Source: Petaurus breviceps papuanus (lineage: Eukaryota > Chordata > Mammalia > Diprotodontia > Petauridae). From it: a stretch of DNA of 64,000 nt. Positions 58,010 to 64,000 of this stretch are shown here, one piece after another. The translations under genes were made by a program, and so were the position numbers. Each line of letters opens with the position of its first letter. Position 1 is the stretch's first letter. The stretch is taken from contig JAMXIF010000220.1 in assembly GCA_028583685.1 (NCBI GenBank), forward strand, positions 39,554,708-39,618,707, read 5' to 3'. The notes under the pieces are model-generated. The model was not told the DNA's origin, did no database searches, and saw only the letters and a program-made list of their open reading frames with translations.

Positions 58010-58275
58010 TAGGGACAAGTAGATGGTGAATAGAGCACCAATCCTTGAGTCAGGAAGATCTGAGTTCAAATTTGGTCTAAGGACAAATCTGCTCTTGCTA
58101 GCTATGTGACCCTGGGCAAGAAACTTAATCTTTGTCTGACTCACTTTCCTAATTGTAATTGTAAAAGATAATAGCACCTACTTCCCAAAGTTGTTTTGAA
58201 GATTAAATAAGATAATGTTTTCAAAGCCCTTAGCATACTGCTTAGCACACAGTACTACTTAATAAATGTTTGTTT
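58010..58275 (+). mobile_element. THER1 CORE-SINE
   Basis: 'ggacaagtagatggtgaata', 'aggaagatctgagttcaaat', 'ctagctatgtgaccctgggc', 'ataatagcacctacttccca' and tail 'cttagcacacagtactactt'. Full length. Confidence 0.88.
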
Positions 58276-60044
58276 CCTTTCTTCCTTTTATTTCTCGGAG
58301 GCTTGGTCCAGGAACTGCTTTCCTAGATGGCTCCTCTTCTGGGAACTCCTTTATCACTCCGTCATTGCCTTACTACAACACAGTAGAGAAGTATGTTCCT
58401 GAACACCGATGGCTATAAACCTGTCTAATCCATTGCCCAGTGGAATTCTCTATAGCATCTAGAGTGTTGCCTTATATAGTGGCAGTCAGTATGAGGAATG
58501 TCTTCTTTAGCCTATAGCCTTCTGGCTTAGTTGTTGGAAAGCTGGATATGCTGGGATATGAAAGTACATCTGTCAGTCTTTATCCTATGATTCTTTCTTG
58601 ACACTACTCCTTCCATAAATAAAAAAAAATGATATTTGAATGCGTGCCATGTGTAGATACTGTTTGGGCTCAATAATTTTTTCCCATTCTGTCAATATGT
58701 AACATATGTATCATATACACTTTGCCTAGGAACAGATGGGTAGTAGTAAGAAGTAAAAAGTGTATGAAGAGTATAATTTATCCTATGATATTTATATAAT
58801 TAACAGATTATATAACTATTAATATGGAACCATGTTTGAAGGTTTAGGTGAAGGAGCAATCCCACTCTAGGAATAGGTCACATTTGCTTTGGTTTGGGTT
58901 TTTTTCCAGACCTTTCTTCTAGTGGGCAGCCCAGGAAGCAACCGTTAACTTTCCCTTGGTTTATGCCTCTAGTCCTCCCCTAACTTCCAAGGCCAGTATC
59001 TGCATTGAAGGTTCTACCACTCTGACTTATTACTCATGACTCCATAGCCTAGAGGTGAATGATCCCAAGTCACATGGTTCTCTTTCTGCTATTGGAAAGC
59101 TTATATGTATTATTAATGAAAATCAAAACGATAACATTTTCTCACTTGGCTCAGTTCCTGACTGGGTTGGGGGTGGAAAAAGGAAGAAATCCTTTCCCTG
59201 CAATTCTGCAGTAAAGACTATTCACTGGCTTCTTCTCTTGGAAAATTTCAGCACAAAATTAATTAATAGGATCACAAAAAATACAATATAATCAATCAGT
59301 CCTGGTTTTATAGAAACACAAATCAGGAATTAACATTTTAAAGAAATAGAGAAATTGTGTAGGAATACTGGCCATTTGCAACATCAGGGATGTGGGAAGA
59401 GAGGTAACCTTTACAATACTCTGCAATGAGTAATAATTACATGAGCAGAAGGCTGACCACTAAAACCAACCCTGCAGTGCCCAGGCTTCACAATACCCAG
59501 GTTTCAGTCTAAACGTAGGTCAGAAAATGCCAGCAGAGCTCAGCTCTCTCGCTCTCTCACTCTCTCTCCCCAATATAGAATATTGGAATAAAAAAAAGAT
59601 ACTTGTAGGTCATTCAACAGTTAACCAAAACATATTTACTTATCCATCACAGTACAAAAGTATTCATCAGGGATAGGTATTGTGTATTCCTTGAGCTGAT
59701 TAACATGAGTGAAGCTCCATTGTTTGAGTTACCCTTTGTGATTCACCAGGATCAATGCACCCCTGAAACTCCATGTGACTACTTTGTACTCAATGATTAA
59801 GTAATGTCACATATTTTTGAGGAATGCCTCAATACCATTTAAGGAAAAGCTAGCCCAACTTGCATGAGGGTATGGGTTAGGATATTTCTCCCACAACACT
59901 TTCCAAAACAGCCCATTACATTTTTTTAAAGTAAATGTTATAGTTAGGAATTTTTTTTCCCTTTCACCAAGCTTGTTTTCTTCTTGGAAACTTCCACTCG
60001 TTTCTCCTGGTTCTCTCCTATGAGAGCAGAGAAAATAAGGTCAA
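58276..60044. other. Unassigned DNA
   Basis: About 1.8 kb without a gene. The plus-strand frame at 59055-59291 shows no motif. A CT-rich run lies at 59545-59570. Confidence 0.45.
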
Positions 60045-60470
60045 ATTCCTTTTCCAAGTGGCAAGCACTATGCAGCTCATTTTTTTTTCCTCTAGGCTAA
60101 ACATTCCCAGTTCTTTCAATTGATCATTAAACATATGGCAAAACCTCAAGGTCCTTCACCATCCTAGTTAACCTTCTTCTAACACTCTCCATCCTATCAA
60201 TGCCCTTCCTAATTTGTAGCGCTTAGAACTGAACATAACATGCCAGATGTTGTCTGATATCTGGTTAGACTAGGGTAGATTTAGGCCAAATGACCACCTC
60301 CTTATTCTTGTTTTCTATATATCCCTGAATTTAGCTTGAACCTGCTAATACAGGTTCCTTGGCTAACTTCCTAACTTTCTTGGCTACCAAATCATACTCA
60401 CATTGAGCTTACAATCCAACTCCCCTAAAACCTCCAGATCTCTTTCTTTTTTCAAATTTCGTAATAGTTC
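60045..60470 (-). mobile_element. CR1/L3-type LINE fragment (ancient)
   Basis: Antisense CR1/L3 text: 'cctctaggctaaacattccc', 'accttcttctaacactctcc', 'cttagaactgaacataacat', 'ttcttggctaccaaatcata' and 'attgagcttacaatccaact' in the expected order. Confidence 0.7.
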
Positions 60471-60599
60471 CCACCCTTATACATTTGGAAGACTGATAAA
60501 GTAAACTGTCCTGTGTTGTCCATCACATATAAAGAGGGTGCTACCACTTGTTTTTACAACAGAGACAATGAACATATGAGGACTATCTGTCCTAGCCTC

Positions 60600-60740
60600 T
60601 CTTACACTTTGAAATACATACATACATATGTATGCATGTGTGTTGTGTGTATACCTACATAAACACAACAAACATATATATACATGCATATATATATGTA
60701 TATGTGTGTATTTATGTATATATATGTATAATTTGTGCAG
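60600..60740. repeat. (TATG/TACA)n microsatellite
   Basis: Imperfect ATAC/TATG/TGTA repeats. The minus-strand frame through it is an artefact. Confidence 0.9.
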
Positions 60741-60794
60741 TTCTTTATCATTTACAAAATGATTCCCTTCCAATGCTCCTTCAAGGCAAATGGT

Positions 60795-60935
60795 AAAAAT
60801 ATCATCGTCCCCATTTTAAGGAAGAGATAATTCAATGTTATTGTCTTGTTCAAGATTTTTAAACTAGTAAAGCCAGAACTTGTACCCAGCTCTTCTGACC
60901 CAAAGTTCTTTGTTCTTTCAATTACTTTGTTTTGC
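60795..60935 (-). repeat. MIR CORE-SINE fragment
   Basis: 'ccattttaaggaagagataa', 'tgttcaagatttttaaacta', 'ccagaacttgtacccagctc' in antisense MIR order. Confidence 0.65.
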
Positions 60936-61584
60936 TTCTCAAAGTACAAGAGAAGTAAGAAAAGCAGGGAACTAGGTATGACTATGTAATGGAATTCAGT
61001 GATGTAAAGAAGTCTATAAATGATAATAGCACTTATTTTTCATTTTGGCATTTGATTTATGGTAAAAGCAAAAGGCTGAACTTTGTGACAACTACCAACC
61101 AGGGACTGACAAAAAAATTGAAGAGATACTTACGGTCCCTTTTGATTGCAATGTCCTGCCTGACATTGTTTGACTCTGGAATGACTCTCCTTGAGATTTT
61201 TAATTAACAGATGATTCCCAGCATGATAGGCATTCTGTCAGGGCACCACATTAATTAAAATACTGATGTCCAATAAGATGCACAGGGGAACATATGCACC
61301 ATTCTTCTGGAATACTGAGACATGAGAAGAGACATGGAGGAAGAAATAAAAGGAGAAATCATAAAAACATGATAAAGTTTTGAGCACTTGTTAAACAAAT
61401 TGACTCTCACTTATTTTCTAAGTCTTTCATGTTCTGTGTCTATTTTGGTTCCATTCTCTTGGTGGGTGGCTGTCAAGATGGAGAGGGGAGTTGATATATT
61501 AATGGCTTTTTGTAGTCAAGCTTCCAGACAGACTTTCAGCACTAGTCTCCCCTATGGGAGAAAGAAGAAGTTAAAATGACATCC
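60936..61584. other. Unassigned DNA
   Basis: No gene; frames at 60989-61207 and 61388-61579 lack motifs. Confidence 0.4.
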
Positions 61585-61760
61585 CATTGCCTAAGAACTG
61601 TCAAATGAAGTAGTGAGTTTACCATCTCTAGAGGTGTTCAAACACAAATAAAATGACTATCGCTGAAGGATATTGTAAAAGGTAATCATATATTTGTCAT
61701 GAGGTTGAACCAGATATTTTCTAAAATCCTTTCTAAGGTTTTACATTTCTGTCAATTTCC
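61585..61760 (+). mobile_element. CR1/L3-type LINE 3' end
   Basis: 'gaagtagtgagtttaccatc', 'tagaggtgttcaaacacaaa', 'ttgaaccagatattttctaa' and 'ttctaaggttttacatttct' follow the CR1/L3 3' end (gtgagct...cccgtcactgg...ttcaag...ttggactagatgacc). Confidence 0.7.
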
Positions 61761-62455
61761 CTTTGTTGCTTCTTGCTTTTCCTTGGAACTCCCACTCTTG
61801 TTTCCACTATGGCTAGCCAGAAAGGAGATTCCTAGGATAGACATGTAGAAGTAAGAATTCTTTTATTCTCTCATCACTGGCTTTTGTTAAAAGATGAAAA
61901 TCCTCATAAACCTTGGGTGAATTATATTTATCACTTTGTGGCATGGAATTCAGCAGAAGAGCTGTGTAGAGTAATCATTACAACTAGGTTATACTGGCCA
62001 TGTTCTCTGTGATCCTTAGATAGGCATCTAGCCAGTACTAAGCAACCTGCCATCCAATGAAGAACAGACATAACTGCTGGAGGACCGAAACCAAGTCTTC
62101 CATGTCTTCCTATTCCATTTTAACTATAGGAGATTGATCGTTATTCAATAAATATGCTAAATAGACATTAAATTTGACTACTCTTATGGCAAAGTACTCA
62201 AGGAAAGTACTCACATGTCATTGCAATAATATATTCCTTTCGTATATAATGTCAAAGGAGACAATTTTACTTGTATAGCAGATGCTAGAGATGTACGTTC
62301 CCTGCTGAGTGGAAATCTCCAGTGTTACTTTTTTAAATCCCTTTGCAAGTTTCCCTTACCTTAAGAAGACTTGAACCAGACTTTGACAACCTAGACCCAT
62401 CTTTCCTTGTCATTTCTTGCATGATGATGCCATGCTAGGTTGGAATAGTTGCAGA
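61761..62455. other. Unassigned DNA
   Basis: Nothing recognised. Confidence 0.4.
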
Positions 62456-62459
62456 AAGT

Positions 62460-62672
62460 TGTTTATCTCTGTCTCTGTCTCTCTTTCCATCTGTTTCTGT
62501 TTCTGTCTCTCTCTGTCTGTCTGTCTGTCTCTCTCCCCTTTCTCTTTTACTCTGTCTTTGCCTCTCTGTCTCTCTCTTTCTGTCTGTCTCTCTCGGTGTC
62601 TGTCTCTCTGTCTCTGTCTTTCTCCTTTCTGTTTGACTCTATCTTTGACTCTCTGTCTCTATTTCTCCCATT
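62460..62672. repeat. (TCTG/TC)n pyrimidine microsatellite
   Basis: CT and CTGT repeats over 210 bases; the VSLS-rich plus-strand frames are artefacts. Confidence 0.95.
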
Positions 62673-63884
62673 CAAACTTCTATAGGTCAGTTTGACTCTT
62701 TCCTAACCATTCCCAACCTCTTCATCTAAGATATGAAATTATGTTTGAGCTGCTCCTTTGGCTCCTCCCATCAGACAACTGGTTTTCCTTTCAGCTCTAC
62801 CATGAGGAAGTTGTAAAACTCAATGGATCATTCTCTTTCTGCAGATCTGAGCCCAGTCATAAAGATTGCCCTGGCAGATATATGTATTGTAATTGAAAAA
62901 TATCTATTTGTCTCTCTCATTCTTCTCAGGCATCTCCTTTCTATTCTACCTTTCAACTAGGTTTGAGAAATAAAAAAAAACATAGATCAGTAATACAATG
63001 GTTAATGTCATTTTTATAAGATCAGCTTTAAAGGAAAAGTGAAGAGAAAGGTAAATAAACATTAAAGAAAATGAAATAAGTTTCAGGAACTGACAAATTT
63101 CAAAGAAGAGAAAGGCAGGGAATCAAGAACTTTCATTCTGCCCCCACTATGTTAGCTCAGCAAAAATAGCATCTCCCAGACACAACTTATTATTCTAGAA
63201 TCTGTTTTTGGAAAACTAATTAATAGCCACAGTTTGAGTCCCACTTCCAAGACATTGCTTTTTGTAGCTTCTGCTCTCCCAGTCTTCTGCTCAGCTATTG
63301 CTGAGGCTGCTTCCTGGGGCTCTCCCTGCTCCATAGCTTCTCTTTTTAGCTTCACATGCACACTCTTCTCTCAATGGCTTTCACACTACTCATCCATTAA
63401 CTTGCTAGTCAAAGTCTTGCTCCAGTCAGTTGCAGGGTCAGGTCAATTCCCCAGAGAATTGAGGGAGGGAACATTGAGGAATTCTGTCCACCAGTGGATA
63501 TTTACCTCTAGCATCCTGTTGTATTTTGCATTCATGTACTATGGATAGACTAGACACAACTGTCATACTTGTTTGCTGAATGGGTCTATTATACAAGAAA
63601 AACAGAGAAAATGGCATAATTAAATTTTAGACCTGTGGGCTCACCATAATAATTGCATTTCAAACTCAATGTCCTTCACTCTCTCAAATAAATCACTATT
63701 GTTAACAATAATTAACATTCATATGTCATCCTTAATGTTTGCAAACTGTCTTCCCTGTAATAGAGTAAGGTAGAGCTTGTGTTGTCAAGGGGGAAAGAGA
63801 GCTGGAGAAAACATTCTATGGGCTAGAAAACTTATTTGCCTTGTTTTATTTCCAACACTTCATTAAACATGTGTAATAAAACCT
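62673..63884. other. Unassigned DNA
   Basis: No gene. The plus-strand frame at 63234-63548 (104 codons) has no family resemblance visible and no supporting context. Confidence 0.45.
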
Positions 63885-63988
63885 TACTATCCCTGTTTTC
63901 CAGATGTTGGAGCCAGGATTTGAACTGAGGGCTTCTAGATTCCAAGTTCATTCTGTTTACTATACTACTGGCACTGCTGCCTATGAGC
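63885..63988 (-). repeat. MIR CORE-SINE fragment
   Basis: 'gagccaggatttgaactgag', 'gcttctagattccaagttca', 'ctatactactggcactgctg' in antisense MIR order. Confidence 0.75.
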
Positions 63989-64000
63989 TTGTTCAGTACT

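Noticed and set aside
62417-62695. 92-codon serine/leucine-rich frame
   Set aside because: Translation of a CT/CTGT microsatellite.

Overview
The window reads as an intergenic stretch of a marsupial genome. It is AT-rich and almost entirely built from interspersed repeats. The repeat mix is diagnostic: Mar1-type SINEs with an RTE-like tail, THER1/MIR CORE-SINEs, tRNA-derived SINEs whose body ends in the conserved 'aagt(t/c)acttaacccc' block, old L2 and CR1/L3 LINEs, marsupial-type L1s, and several HAL1 'half-LINEs' that carry an L1-like ORF1 but no ORF2. No host gene with a believable open reading frame, splice structure or conserved protein was found, and no rRNA, tRNA gene or CRISPR array. 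The reading frames of 60-150 codons are chance frames in repeats or microsatellites.

Layout. 1-1.4 kb: end of an L1 (+). 2-12.6 kb: mostly unassigned DNA with scattered MIR, Mar1, L2 and CR1/L3 relics, a large GATA microsatellite (7.1-7.5 kb) and a short L1 3' end (10.1-10.9 kb). 12.66-14.9 kb: an L1/HAL1 (+) lacking its middle, carrying a SINE. 18.7-23.7 kb: an old L2 (+) invaded by a 5'-truncated L1 (-), itself hit by a 0.5-kb solo LTR. 23.7-25.5 kb: a long L2 (-) with recognisable reverse-transcriptase motifs. 25.5-30.9 kb: a HAL1 (-) hit by two solo LTRs of one family and one SINE. 30.9-33.2 kb: an L1 3' region (-) holding a Tigger1-like DNA transposon. 37.5-43.5 kb: a HAL1 (+) split by a HAL1 (-), itself carrying a SINE dimer. 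43.8-46.8 kb: a GA-rich microsatellite, then L1 ORF2 (-) with a HAL1 3' fragment in it. 52.5-57.7 kb: THER1, a hAT-like MITE, L2, and a MIR split by a ribosomal protein RPL29 retrocopy that is itself split by a HAL1. 57.7-64 kb: L2, THER1, CR1/L3 and MIR relics and two microsatellites in otherwise unassigned DNA.

The parts do not form a pathway; their value is as a stratigraphic record. Target-site duplications read directly from the sequence order the insertions: MIR, then RPL29 retrocopy, then HAL1; L2, then L1, then LTR; HAL1, then HAL1, then SINE dimer. Most notable are the RPL29 retrocopy with an intact 14-bp target duplication and a heptad-like lysine-rich tail unlike human RPL29, two HAL1 copies with apparent 3' transductions, a reading frame inside a solo LTR, a SINE dimer bounded by one 15-bp duplication, and a Tigger1-like element with TA target duplication. 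Family names come from recall of published repeat consensus sequences; no search was run.
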